From: Gammaproteobacteria bacterium
GTDB taxonomy: Bacteria; Pseudomonadota; Gammaproteobacteria; DSM-16500
DNA length: 7,026 bases
NCBI GenBank assembly: GCA_004322325.1
Contig: SCTP01000079.1
Coordinates: forward strand, 1-7,026
Reading direction: 5' to 3'
How positions within the stretch are numbered: the first letter of the stretch is position 1; each line of letters starts with the position of its first letter. The translations under genes and the position numbers were made by a program. Below are positions 1 through 6,499 of the stretch, piece by piece. The notes under the pieces were generated by a model. That model saw only the letters and a program-made list of their open reading frames with translations. It did not search any database and had not been told where the DNA came from.

Positions 1-1106
1 GTTTGATGGCTGTCATTGGCCTTTGTATCTTTATTGAAGCCGATAACTATGCCATGGCGGCTGCAGGACGATTTGCCATCGGCTTAGGCTGCGCCTTTGC
101 TTATATTGGCACCTTAAAGCTCGCCTCTATTTGGCTGCCGCCTAATCGATTTGCTACTGCCGCCTGTTTAACCACCGCCATCGGTATGCTCTCAGGCGCG
201 TTATCGCAAAAATATCTAACGAAAGTAATCGAAATGATCGGCTACCAATCTGCTCTCCGTACGGCGCTCATTGCAGGTGTTGTTTTAAGCATCATCGTGG
301 TGATGTTAGTGAGAAACCGGCCGGCCCATCAAAGCCATACGCCCGAAAGGCCGATGGAAACCCCCATGAACCTCAAGCAATTGGGAAGTGCTTTACGCAT
401 TATCTTCACCAACCCGCAAATGTGGATTATTGGCGCCATTGGCTGCTTATTGTATCTCCCCTCTTCCGTCTTTTTAGATTTATGGGGCATCCCGTATCTC
501 AAAACCGTTTATCAACTGACTCCCGAGCAAACGGTCACCATTTCCAGCTGTACCTTTTATGGTTGGATTATTTCCGGCCCGCTCATTGGTGTGTTATCTG
601 ACAAAATCAAACGTCGCCGGATGCCATTGATCGTGACAGGCTTATTTGCCGCCGCCTCTTTATCATTCGTATTTTATCTGCCCCACATGATTAGCAGCGC
701 GTCTCAACTGAATGTGATTTTCTTCCTAGTAGGCGTCTGCTGTGGTGCACATTCGCTGTGTTTTGCTTTAGGGAAAGAAACTAATCCCATTGAAATTTCA
801 GGCACATCAGTTGCCGTCACCAACATGCTCATCATGGCAGGTGGCGCTATTTTCCAACCATTGGTAGGGAAACTGCTTGATATGCACACGACCAGCCCGA
901 TAGGCGCGAATGGATTGCCGGTTTATACTGGTGCCGATTACACCTTTGCGTTAAGCGTGATTCCTATTGGTGCAGCCGTGGCCATTTTCCTTTCTTTCTT
1001 CTTGAAAGAAACTTATTGCGAATCGCAAGCGAAAGAAGCACATCAACGGATTTTTGCTGCTAAGAAGCCAATGGTATTAAATGCAGAAATGGAAGTGGTG
1101 AAGTAA
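1..1106 (+). CDS. MFS transporter, 5' end missing
   Basis: This is the C-terminal ~367 residues of a major facilitator superfamily permease of the inner membrane. The reading frame is open to the left window edge, so the true start and about the first one or two membrane helices lie outside (full-length MFS proteins are usually 400-450 residues). Counting from the codon at base 3, hydrophobic helices follow one another to a basic cytoplasmic loop at about 103-128, and a second six-helix half runs from about 139 to 335. A motif-A-like loop, GVLSDKIKRRR, lies at 196-206 between helices 8 and 9, as expected at the start of the second half. The tail after residue 336 is hydrophilic. The overall style (WGIPYL at 161-166) resembles Legionella/Coxiella MFS permeases, some of which carry amino acids or nucleosides. 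The substrate cannot be assigned here. The gene is GC-richer than the genes downstream and ends at a strong terminator. Confidence 0.9.
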   Translation, partial: LMAVIGLCIFIEADNYAMAAAGRFAIGLGCAFAYIGTLKLASIWLPPNRFATAACLTTAIGMLSGALSQKYLTKVIEMIGYQSALRTALIAGVVLSIIVVMLVRNRPAHQSHTPERPMETPMNLKQLGSALRIIFTNPQMWIIGAIGCLLYLPSSVFLDLWGIPYLKTVYQLTPEQTVTISSCTFYGWIISGPLIGVLSDKIKRRRMPLIVTGLFAAASLSFVFYLPHMISSASQLNVIFFLVGVCCGAHSLCFALGKETNPIEISGTSVAVTNMLIMAGGAIFQPLVGKLLDMHTTSPIGANGLPVYTGADYTFALSVIPIGAAVAIFLSFFLKETYCESQAKEAHQRIFAAKKPMVLNAEMEVVK

Positions 1107-1143
1107 TCATACTTGTTGTTTTTTCTTTCGTACCTATCACATC

Positions 1144-1182
1144 AACCCTCTCTTTCTTAAAGAGCAAGAGAGGGTTTATTTT
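1144..1182 (+). terminator. Intrinsic terminator of the MFS gene
   Basis: A perfect 11-bp inverted repeat (AACCCTCTCTT at 1144-1154, AAGAGAGGGTT at 1166-1176) has an 11-nt loop and is followed by a T-rich run (TTATTTTAT). It lies 38 bp after the MFS stop codon and separates that gene from the Xre regulator. Confidence 0.88.
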
Positions 1183-1198
1183 ATCTAGCTCTCCCCCT

Positions 1199-1212
1199 AT
1201 ATCAAATGATAT
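1199..1212. promoter_or_regulatory. Inverted repeat upstream of the Xre gene, candidate operator 1
   Basis: ATATCA and TGATAT form a perfect 6-bp inverted repeat around a 2-bp centre. The right arm overlaps the start of the TATAAT box at 1210-1215. Dimeric Xre repressors bind such dyads, so this is a plausible operator. Binding is inferred. Confidence 0.45.
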
Positions 1213-1215
1213 AAT
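1210..1215 (+). promoter_or_regulatory. -10 box of the Xre gene promoter
   Basis: A perfect TATAAT hexamer lies 31 bp before the proposed TTG start. No good -35 hexamer stands 17 bp upstream (AGCTCT at 1187-1192), so the promoter may be weak at -35. The box is shared between the two flanking inverted repeats, so a bound repressor would block RNA polymerase. Confidence 0.5.
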
Positions 1216-1235
1216 GGTCATTACTATGACCATTA
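1212..1235. promoter_or_regulatory. Perfect 10-bp inverted repeat, candidate Xre operator 2
   Basis: TAATGGTCAT (1212-1221) and ATGACCATTA (1226-1235) are exact reverse complements around the 4-bp spacer TACT. The repeat begins inside the -10 hexamer and ends just before the ribosome-binding site of the Xre gene. Antitoxin repressors of the HipB type bind dyads over their own promoter, so this is the most likely autoregulatory site. The sequence differs from the E. coli HipB operator (TATCC-N8-GGATA). Confidence 0.6.
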
Positions 1236-1245
1236 AGGTGGCTTA

Positions 1246-1605
1246 TTGATCAAGGTATTTACCATTATGGCGCGTGAAAAAAATGTTCTAATGCCTTCTT
1301 TGCGAAGGGTTTTAAATGAGCTAGGCGAGAATATCCGGCTTGCGCGGCTACGCCGAAAATTTTCGTCTGCCATCGTAGCACAGCGTGCAGGGATTTCGCG
1401 TAATACGTTGCGAGCGATAGAGCAGGGAAAACCGAGCGTTACCTTTGGTGCTTATGCCACTGTCTTATTTTGCCTAGGTCTTGAGAAAGATTTGAAATTG
1501 GTGGCTAAAGATGACGAATTAGGCCGTAAGCTTCAAGACGCTGGTTTATCCATTAAAGCGCGAGCACCTCGAATAAATCGTTTACTAAAAAAACAAGAGG
1601 TATAA
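1246..1605 (+). CDS. Xre-family (HipB-like) DNA-binding regulator
   Basis: This is a small basic cytoplasmic protein of 119 residues with a Cro/CI-type helix-turn-helix at about residues 27-85. The two recognition helices lie around SSAIVAQRAGISRNTLRAIE (40-59), followed by EQGKPSV, a typical Xre turn. The C-terminal part has DELGRKLQDAGL (90-101), which resembles the tail of HipB-like antitoxins encoded next to hipA. The TTG start at 1246 is favoured by an AAGG ribosome-binding site ending 7 bp upstream. ATG at 1267 is an alternative that gives 112 residues, with AAGG 11 bp away. Two inverted repeats over the promoter suggest autorepression. It is normally the antitoxin of a type II HipBA pair, but no intact hipA follows, so it may be an orphan antitoxin or a free-standing regulator. 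Base composition is closer to the MFS gene than to the AT-rich genes downstream. Confidence 0.85.
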   Translation: MIKVFTIMAREKNVLMPSLRRVLNELGENIRLARLRRKFSSAIVAQRAGISRNTLRAIEQGKPSVTFGAYATVLFCLGLEKDLKLVAKDDELGRKLQDAGLSIKARAPRINRLLKKQEV

Positions 1606-1608
1606 ATA

Positions 1609-1722
1609 GGTTTCGTAGATGCTCTTATTGAAAGTGGATTGCTTTCTAAAGAAGCAAAAAACCTGTTATGTATTTACAGATTGGGCTTCAATTGTACGTT
1701 GTTCTATGGCATCGCTTGTTAA
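1609..1722 (+). pseudogene. Possible decayed hipA C-terminal remnant
   Basis: Right after the Xre stop, in the same frame, 38 codons stay open to a TAA at 1720-1722, without a usable start or ribosome-binding site. The first part reads FVDALIESGLLSKEAKNL, which resembles the C-terminal helices of HipA-type kinases (an acidic 'ID..SFLS.E.K' pattern). The rest has no recognisable match. A HipA remnant would fit the HipB-like gene just upstream. The match is short and made from memory, so this is tentative. The alternative is ordinary intergenic DNA. Confidence 0.28.
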
Positions 1723-1724
1723 AT

Positions 1725-1740
1725 AAGCTTACAAAAGCTT
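1725..1740. repeat. Pair of AAGCTT palindromes 10 bp apart
   Basis: AAGCTT occurs at 1725-1730 and 1735-1740, one helical turn apart, just before the possible promoter of the LuxR-type gene. It could be a regulator site or chance. Confidence 0.25.
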
Positions 1741-1767
1741 GAAATAAAAAATAATTTAAGAAATAAT
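1739..1767 (+). promoter_or_regulatory. Candidate sigma-70 promoter of the LuxR-type gene
   Basis: TTGAAA (1739-1744) and AATAAT (1762-1767) are separated by 17 bp in an AT-rich stretch about 50 bp upstream of the GTG start. Hexamer matches are good, but AT-rich DNA yields such pairs by chance. Confidence 0.4.
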
Positions 1768-1816
1768 ACCAGCTATTTTTAGGGAGTGTTGTACATTAAA
1801 AGGAAATACTTCTACA

Positions 1817-2617
1817 GTGAGTAAGATTATTTTACAAAATCATATTGCTTTAACAGCATCTGAAGATATTAAAGAAATATGCAAGCCGCTTGAAAGAATT
1901 GGAATAACATACTTTAGTTTTGTACGATCTTATAAAGATGGCTCGCATGTGCGGTTATCAAATAATCCAGAATGGACACACCACTACTATAATCGTGAAT
2001 TCTATAACGTTGTCTTGAAACAAGTGCCCGATGCAGAAGGAAATATACTTTGGTCAAGCGTAGATAGATACCCACTGTTTCATGAGGCATCGGAACTATT
2101 TAATATTGATAATGGAACGGTAATTGTTTTAACAATGGAAGATGTTACAGAAAGGTACTTCTTTGGCTCAACTCAGCTGAATAAAAAAGTAAATTATATT
2201 TATATTCATCAAATAGACTTGTTAAAAAAATTTATCCTCTATTTCAAAGTAACCGCTGAGAAATTAATTAAACAAGCAGAAAAAACGAAAATACTAGTTT
2301 CAAAAAACAAATTATATGAACAAAATTCATACAACAATAATACTCTAAAAGAATTTTTGGACGATATTAAAATAGATAAAGTATGTGTTCGGGTTAATGG
2401 TCGGGATTTTTATATAACCACGAATGAAGCAAAAATCTTATCATTAACAAAATATGGTTATACTGCGAAGGAAATTTCTAAGAAAATTGGTTTAAAACAA
2501 AAAACGATAGAAATTTATCGCGATAAGCTAAAAGCAAAATTAGATTTATTTACACGTGGAAACCTTATCACATTAGGAAACTCAAATAGTTTGCTGGATT
2601 TAATCTTAATTAAATAG
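1817..2617 (+). CDS. LuxR-type transcriptional regulator
   Basis: This is a 266-residue cytoplasmic DNA-binding protein. Residues 1-150 look like a sensor domain of the autoinducer-binding/PAS-like kind seen in Legionella and Coxiella LuxR proteins: GITYFSFVRSYKDGS at 29-43, then aromatic-rich segments to about 130. A lysine-rich, probably helical linker spans about 135-185. The C-terminal LuxR (GerE) helix-turn-helix is at 202-251, with TAKEISKKIGLKQKTIEIYRDKLKAKL (216-242) covering the recognition helix. The usual conserved glycine before the helix is present (YGYT). The start is GTG at 1817, since no ATG lies in frame upstream; AGGA at 1801-1804 is a rather distant ribosome-binding site (12 bp). 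No luxI gene is in the window, so the signal is unknown. It lies next to the hydrolase and the biosynthetic operon and is the only candidate regulator of them here. Codon use is AT-rich like theirs. Confidence 0.83.
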   Translation: MSKIILQNHIALTASEDIKEICKPLERIGITYFSFVRSYKDGSHVRLSNNPEWTHHYYNREFYNVVLKQVPDAEGNILWSSVDRYPLFHEASELFNIDNGTVIVLTMEDVTERYFFGSTQLNKKVNYIYIHQIDLLKKFILYFKVTAEKLIKQAEKTKILVSKNKLYEQNSYNNNTLKEFLDDIKIDKVCVRVNGRDFYITTNEAKILSLTKYGYTAKEISKKIGLKQKTIEIYRDKLKAKLDLFTRGNLITLGNSNSLLDLILIK

Positions 2618-2633
2618 TGTTGTCGTTTAATTA
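2607..2633. terminator. AT-only hairpin between convergent genes, possible weak bidirectional terminator
   Basis: TAATTAAA (2607-2614) and TTTAATTA (2626-2633) form an 8-bp inverted repeat around an 11-nt loop. It spans the stop codons of both convergent genes, which are only 9 bp apart. The stem has no G-C pairs, so termination strength is doubtful. Confidence 0.25.
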
Positions 2634-3523
2634 GATAAGCCAAAATATTGTGCAAACCATTCATGTGCGCTATTTACACATCTCTCAAATTGTTCGCTAT
2701 AAGGAACAAAGTGGTCACCCTCGATCATAACCAACTTCTTTGGCGAGCGAGTTTTATTATAAGCTTCTAGCGCACAATTAGTGGCATTAATTGTATCTTT
2801 ATTAGCAACGATAAATAAGACTGGGATATCGTCAATGTCTCTTATATATGATATAGGCTCGAATTCACCTGCGTTTTCTATTGATCTCAATGTTACTTTA
2901 TTTTCCCAAAATTTTACGCTCGTGAAAAATGAAAATGCAGAAGGAATCTTCATGATAGCGGTGGATTGTAAATTGTCTGTTACTACAGGAATCATCGTTG
3001 GCTCATGTCCTGCCATCCTAGATAGGTTTTCAGCATGATATTTTTTTTTTATTACCTCCCACTGCTCAGGTTTTATCTGCTGTAAAAATTTATGGTGGCC
3101 ACTAATGAAAGGTACTTGCGTTACTACGCACTTAACACGGTTATCAGTAGCAGCAACAACCAATACGATTCCACCACTAAAACTTGTACCCCATAAACCA
3201 ATTTTTTTTGCGTTTACTTCCTTACGCTGCTGGAGGTAAGTAATAGCATTTTTCATATCTTGAATTTGCATAAAGGGGTCAACTTCAAATCTTGGAGCTC
3301 CTTCACTGTCCCCAAAATTACGATTATCGTATACCAATACACACATACCTGCCTGAGCGAATCGGGTGGCAAATTTATCTAAATAATGTTCCTTGAGAGC
3401 GCTAAAACCATGGGTCATTATAACGCATGGAGCTGGAGCGATATCTTGATTAGATGGTGTATAGAACCATCCTTTGAGAATAATATCGTCACTTTTAAAC
3501 ATTATGTTTGTTCTTTGGCACAT
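2627..3523 (-). CDS. Alpha/beta hydrolase (dienelactone hydrolase/DUF1100-like)
   Basis: This is a 298-residue soluble serine hydrolase with no signal peptide. The fold signs are in order: a first strand region with oxyanion-hole HGF (38-40) after CVIMT, YDNRNFGDSEG (65-75), the nucleophile elbow GTSFSGG (112-118) with Ser114, a cap-like insertion at about 138-215, the acid residue in ANKDTINA (Asp243), and the catalytic His271 in EGDHFVPY. The Ser-Asp-His triad is complete, so the enzyme should be active on an ester, thioester, lactone or amide of unknown identity. The ATG at 3521-3523 has AAGGA at 3530-3534 in good spacing; an inner ATG seven codons later lacks comparable support. It is transcribed away from the dioxygenase operon and converges on the LuxR-type gene. 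The shared AT-rich composition suggests it belongs to the same island, with a tailoring, detoxifying or product-cleaving role as speculation. Confidence 0.88.
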   Translation of the reverse strand: MCQRTNIMFKSDDIILKGWFYTPSNQDIAPAPCVIMTHGFSALKEHYLDKFATRFAQAGMCVLVYDNRNFGDSEGAPRFEVDPFMQIQDMKNAITYLQQRKEVNAKKIGLWGTSFSGGIVLVVAATDNRVKCVVTQVPFISGHHKFLQQIKPEQWEVIKKKYHAENLSRMAGHEPTMIPVVTDNLQSTAIMKIPSAFSFFTSVKFWENKVTLRSIENAGEFEPISYIRDIDDIPVLFIVANKDTINATNCALEAYNKTRSPKKLVMIEGDHFVPYSEQFERCVNSAHEWFAQYFGLSN

Positions 3524-3563
3524 AAAATATCCTTAAACATCCTCATCAACGCAATAACCTACA

Positions 3564-3592
3564 TTAATACCACAAGCAAGTTGAAATTTAAA
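3564..3592 (-). promoter_or_regulatory. Candidate promoter of the hydrolase gene
   Basis: On the minus strand, TTTAAA (3592-3587) and TATTAA (3569-3564) are separated by 17 bp, 40 bp before the hydrolase ATG. Matches are moderate in an AT-rich spacer. Confidence 0.35.
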
Positions 3593-3632
3593 TGCAATAG
3601 TATTTTTTCCTATTTATTTGTACATGAAAAAA

Positions 3633-3666
3633 TTGACAATAAGTGGCGTAACTTAACAGGTATAAA
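3633..3666 (+). promoter_or_regulatory. Candidate promoter of the dioxygenase operon
   Basis: A perfect -35 hexamer TTGACA lies at 3633-3638. The best -10-like sequence, TATAAA, is at 3661-3666 and gives a 22-bp spacer, longer than the optimal 17. A closer hexamer, TAACAG (3655-3660, 16-bp spacer), is a poor match. The promoter could need an activator, with the adjacent LuxR-type protein a natural candidate, or only one of the two boxes is real. Confidence 0.35.
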
Positions 3667-3694
3667 TGAAATTTTAAAAAACAGGAATTTTTAT

Positions 3695-4396
3695 ATGCTG
3701 AACCAAGAATTCATAAAACGAGGATTTGGTCTTATACCATCAGAATACTATGTAAGTGATGAAAACCTACCCTCTATTCATGACTTAAGGAAAATATTTG
3801 ATACTGAATTGGAAGAAGATGGCTCTCAGTTTAGAAAGCGCGCCTATCTAAAGCTTCAATGGGAAAGACTAAAAGAACAAATCCAGATTGCCAAAAACCA
3901 AGCCTATTTCCAAACATCAAACTCAAATCAGGTAGATGGTGGAAAGATACGACGGTTTAAAATCCTGAATGAGTACATCCTAGATATTCCTATTGTGAGG
4001 AATATCTTAGAAAAAAATATCTCCATGATTAATGCTTACTCACCATTAAAATCAGAAAATGATTTAACCATTGGTATGCACTTTATTCGCTATCAGGCGA
4101 ATGAAAATCACGCAAGTTATAGCTCGCCTGATTGGCTACATCAAGATGATGAACCACTTGTCTTTGTTCATTTGATAAACCTTAGCAAAACAGCACTTGG
4201 CGGCGATAATCTTATTGCAGACATAGATACTAAAAAAGTAACGCATGTATTAAGACTTGAAAACGATATTGAGACGTTAGTGTTAAATAAAAACGTGTAT
4301 CACGCAGTAACACCTTTAGGTTCACGTAAAGGTATCGCATTCAGGGATGTCATTTTGTTTACGATTGAACCTAGCCAAACTCAACAACATAAATAA
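3695..4396 (+). CDS. 2-oxoglutarate/Fe(II)-dependent dioxygenase, probable free amino-acid hydroxylase
   Basis: This is a cytoplasmic non-haem iron oxygenase of the 2OG-Fe dioxygenase family that includes isoleucine dioxygenase (IDO) and BsmA. It is expected to hydroxylate a free amino acid using O2 and 2-oxoglutarate. The iron facial triad is visible: HQD gives His149 and Asp151, and VYHAVTP gives His203. Arg217 (AFRDV), 14 residues after the distal histidine, is the likely 2-oxoglutarate carboxylate ligand. FVHLINL (157-163) and GGDNLI (169-174) are family-like core strands. The frame is open far upstream to 3386, but the ATG at 3695 is chosen: AGGA at 3683-3686 sits 8 bp before it, the 233-residue product matches the ~240 residues of IDO, and the upstream extension would run antisense into the hydrolase gene. 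It is the first gene of the operon; the ligase follows after 14 bp. Substrate identity (Ile, Leu, Val, Met or other) is not readable. Confidence 0.85.
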   Translation: MLNQEFIKRGFGLIPSEYYVSDENLPSIHDLRKIFDTELEEDGSQFRKRAYLKLQWERLKEQIQIAKNQAYFQTSNSNQVDGGKIRRFKILNEYILDIPIVRNILEKNISMINAYSPLKSENDLTIGMHFIRYQANENHASYSSPDWLHQDDEPLVFVHLINLSKTALGGDNLIADIDTKKVTHVLRLENDIETLVLNKNVYHAVTPLGSRKGIAFRDVILFTIEPSQTQQHK

Positions 4397-4410
4397 AAGG
4401 GAATAACATC

Positions 4411-5664
4411 ATGGAATGCAATCTAAATAAAACAATTATTTTCTTAAACTTAAGATTTTCAGATTTTTACTCGAAAAATTTATTTAAGCGCGTGAAGGAA
4501 GAAGTAAATGTGCGATTTGTTGCTGTGTTAGATCAACAATTTGAAAATCAGATTGGAGAACATATCGCCCCTTATTTAGATGAAATTTATTATATACCAT
4601 CTCAGCCAAAAGACGGATTTTTGGCTGAGTTTGAAATTAAACCTCTTCGCTCTATTTTGGAAAATGAATTAAAAATAACAAAAAACATTAATATTGTATG
4701 CTCTGATGAGTTTAACTTATTAAATGCTGGCAGATTGCGTCGAGAATACGGGTTGGCTGGACACACAGATGAGGAGCTGTTGCTATATCGAGACAAAATA
4801 AAAATGAAGGAGCGGTTAATACAAAACGGAATCCGAGTTCCTCGCTTTAGACTTTTACAAAAAAGAGATGCTTATAAAAAAATAAGAGAGGAAATCGGTT
4901 CTGTTTTTATTATCAAACCACTCGATAGCTGTGGAAGTCATGGCATCTATCCTATTCATAATGAAAATGATTTTGTCCAGTTTGGAATAAAATCAGGTAA
5001 TTATAGCGGATCGTTTGAAGTAGAAGAATTTATTCAAGGTGATTTGTATCATGTTGATTCACTTGTTAAGAGTAATGTGATCGAATTCATTTGTGCAAAT
5101 GAATATACTTGTCCAAATCATGATTTTACAAAAGGTAAGGTGCTAGGCTCCATTCCGCTAGAAGAAAATCATCCTCTTTGCGATAGACTCATTATTTTTG
5201 CAAGAAAGTGCTTAAAAACATTGGGTGCAAACAATTTAGTCAATCACACAGAGTTATTTGTCACAAAAGATAATGAAATTATTTTCTTGGAAATATCGGC
5301 ACGACCACCAGGAGGATTACTTAATTTGACTCATAATATTAATTTTGGTGTAAACTTGATGAACGAAGATTTTTTTATGCAGTCTGGTATTCATCTTGAT
5401 ATAGAAAGTGATAAATATAACAAATACGCATTTTTTGCTATTTTCCCATTACAGGCGGGAACTATTGTTAAATTAAACAACCCAAAAGTAAATAGTCGAG
5501 TTGATGTTACTTGGCATGTCAAAGAAGGAGATTTTATCTATCAAGAATATTGTAGCAATATTGTAAATAAAGCAGCTCATGCCATTTTTTATAACGATAA
5601 TAAAAATACGCTAAGAGAAGATTTTGAGAAGATTAAGCAGCATCAATCTGTTGAGGTTACATAG
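4411..5664 (+). CDS. ATP-grasp ligase, L-amino-acid ligase-like
   Basis: This is a 417-residue cytoplasmic ATP-grasp enzyme that probably activates a carboxylate as acyl phosphate and joins it to an amine. Domain order: N-terminal pre-ATP-grasp Rossmann-like domain (about 1-120), ATP-grasp lid and core (about 125-325), and a C-terminal domain (about 335-415) like that of L-amino-acid ligases. Visible motifs are YRDKIKMKE (126-134), the ATP-binding lysine in FIIKP (Lys169) with the glycine-rich loop SCGSHG (173-178), VEEFIQG (204-210), and the Mg-binding acids in HTELF (Glu281) and FLEISARPPGG (292-302, Glu294). No carrier-protein or peptide-synthetase domain is attached, so it likely works on free substrates as BacD does in bacilysin synthesis. 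The ATG has AGGGA 8 bp upstream. The exporter gene starts 2 bp after its stop, which implies translational coupling. Other possible roles are peptide tailing or amide formation; carbamoyl-phosphate or biotin-carboxylase functions are unlikely at this size. Confidence 0.85.
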   Translation: MECNLNKTIIFLNLRFSDFYSKNLFKRVKEEVNVRFVAVLDQQFENQIGEHIAPYLDEIYYIPSQPKDGFLAEFEIKPLRSILENELKITKNINIVCSDEFNLLNAGRLRREYGLAGHTDEELLLYRDKIKMKERLIQNGIRVPRFRLLQKRDAYKKIREEIGSVFIIKPLDSCGSHGIYPIHNENDFVQFGIKSGNYSGSFEVEEFIQGDLYHVDSLVKSNVIEFICANEYTCPNHDFTKGKVLGSIPLEENHPLCDRLIIFARKCLKTLGANNLVNHTELFVTKDNEIIFLEISARPPGGLLNLTHNINFGVNLMNEDFFMQSGIHLDIESDKYNKYAFFAIFPLQAGTIVKLNNPKVNSRVDVTWHVKEGDFIYQEYCSNIVNKAAHAIFYNDNKNTLREDFEKIKQHQSVEVT

Positions 5665-5666
5665 AT

Positions 5667-6473
5667 ATGATTGGAAATTTATCAATGCTGATGTATGCGC
5701 TTGTGACAGCGTTATCAAGTATTCTTATTCATGATACAAATCAAAAAATAACTCCATTGTTGTCGGCTTTTTACACGTTCTTGTTTTGTATAATAGTATA
5801 CAGTATTTTTTCAAGTGGATTAATTAGGAAGAGAGATTCGATAAGAAAATCATGGTACGCGATTTTTATGTTAAATTTAACAACTGCCATTTGTTGGATA
5901 TTCACATTTTATTCTTTGAGCCTTATCCCGCCTGACTTATTTTTATTTGTATATCTTACTGCCATGCCTATCGCGGCATCCATTATCGAAAAAGGAAATT
6001 ATACTAAAACATTCTTAATGCTGGCTGGATTGATATTGCTTGTGCGGGCTTACAATATAAACAGCGTTTTGTTGGGGGTCATATTGGCTTTTGTTGGTGG
6101 TATCTCTGGTACAGTTTACTCAATTTTTTCAAGAAAAATTATTGCTAATTTTAATACCACCGAAATACTTTCAATGCGTTTTTATTTAACAGTGATAACA
6201 ACATTCATTTTAAGCTTTACTTATGGGGATATGCGGTTAATGGACGTTGAATTCTATTCAAGATTTGCGTTGCTATCCTTTATATCAGTGATAGCTCCAT
6301 TAATATTATTCCAAGTAGGAATTAAACATCTTAGTTTAACAAGAGCTTTGTCATTTTTACCATTGGCTCCGTTAGTATGTTATGGGATTAATCTAATCAA
6401 CGGTAATAATCAAGCTAGCTTAGCACAATTTATAGCTGTCATTTTGCTAGCTCTTGGAATGTTGTACAGATAA
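5667..6473 (+). CDS. EamA/DMT-superfamily transporter, probable exporter of the operon product
   Basis: This is an inner-membrane protein of 268 residues, almost entirely hydrophobic, with about ten predicted membrane helices (near 4-22, 31-52, 63-84, 91-107, 115-128, 133-154, 168-185, 199-217, 223-244 and 252-267). Basic residues in the loops RKRDSIRK (54-61) and SRK (155-157) mark cytoplasmic sides. Length and helix count fit the drug/metabolite transporter superfamily with two EamA repeats, as in RhtA, which exports homoserine and threonine, and the RhtA-like protein next to isoleucine dioxygenase in Bacillus. Sequence identity to any named member cannot be judged by eye, so the family call is moderate. 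The ATG is 2 bp after the ligase stop, with GAGG at 5653-5656 inside the ligase gene as ribosome-binding site. Its place between the ligase and the dehydrogenase supports export of the small amino-acid or dipeptide product. Confidence 0.75.
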   Translation: MIGNLSMLMYALVTALSSILIHDTNQKITPLLSAFYTFLFCIIVYSIFSSGLIRKRDSIRKSWYAIFMLNLTTAICWIFTFYSLSLIPPDLFLFVYLTAMPIAASIIEKGNYTKTFLMLAGLILLVRAYNINSVLLGVILAFVGGISGTVYSIFSRKIIANFNTTEILSMRFYLTVITTFILSFTYGDMRLMDVEFYSRFALLSFISVIAPLILFQVGIKHLSLTRALSFLPLAPLVCYGINLINGNNQASLAQFIAVILLALGMLYR

Positions 6474-6489
6474 AAATTTAATGATTAAT

Positions 6490-6494
6490 AGGAG
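6490..6494 (+). promoter_or_regulatory. Ribosome-binding site of the SDR gene
   Basis: AGGAG lies 5 bp before the ATG at 6500. It fixes the start of a gene that is hidden behind an antisense open frame at 6553-6849. Confidence 0.7.
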
Positions 6495-6499
6495 TGAGT

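Noticed and set aside
704..889. Minus-strand open frame of 61 codons
   Set aside because: Shadow of the MFS transporter gene; composition is what antisense membrane-protein sequence gives.
1226..1249. Short ATG-started frame before the Xre gene
   Set aside because: It ends after seven codons at TGA (1247-1249), just over the Xre start; the ATG is part of the operator repeat and has no ribosome-binding site. A leader peptide cannot be excluded but has no support.
2781..3038. Plus-strand open frame of 85 codons
   Set aside because: It is antisense to the hydrolase C-terminal half, which carries the catalytic Asp and family-like sequence; no ribosome-binding site or recognisable product.
4602..4796. 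Minus-strand open frame of 64 codons
   Set aside because: Antisense to the N-terminal part of the ligase gene, without a start signal or family resemblance.
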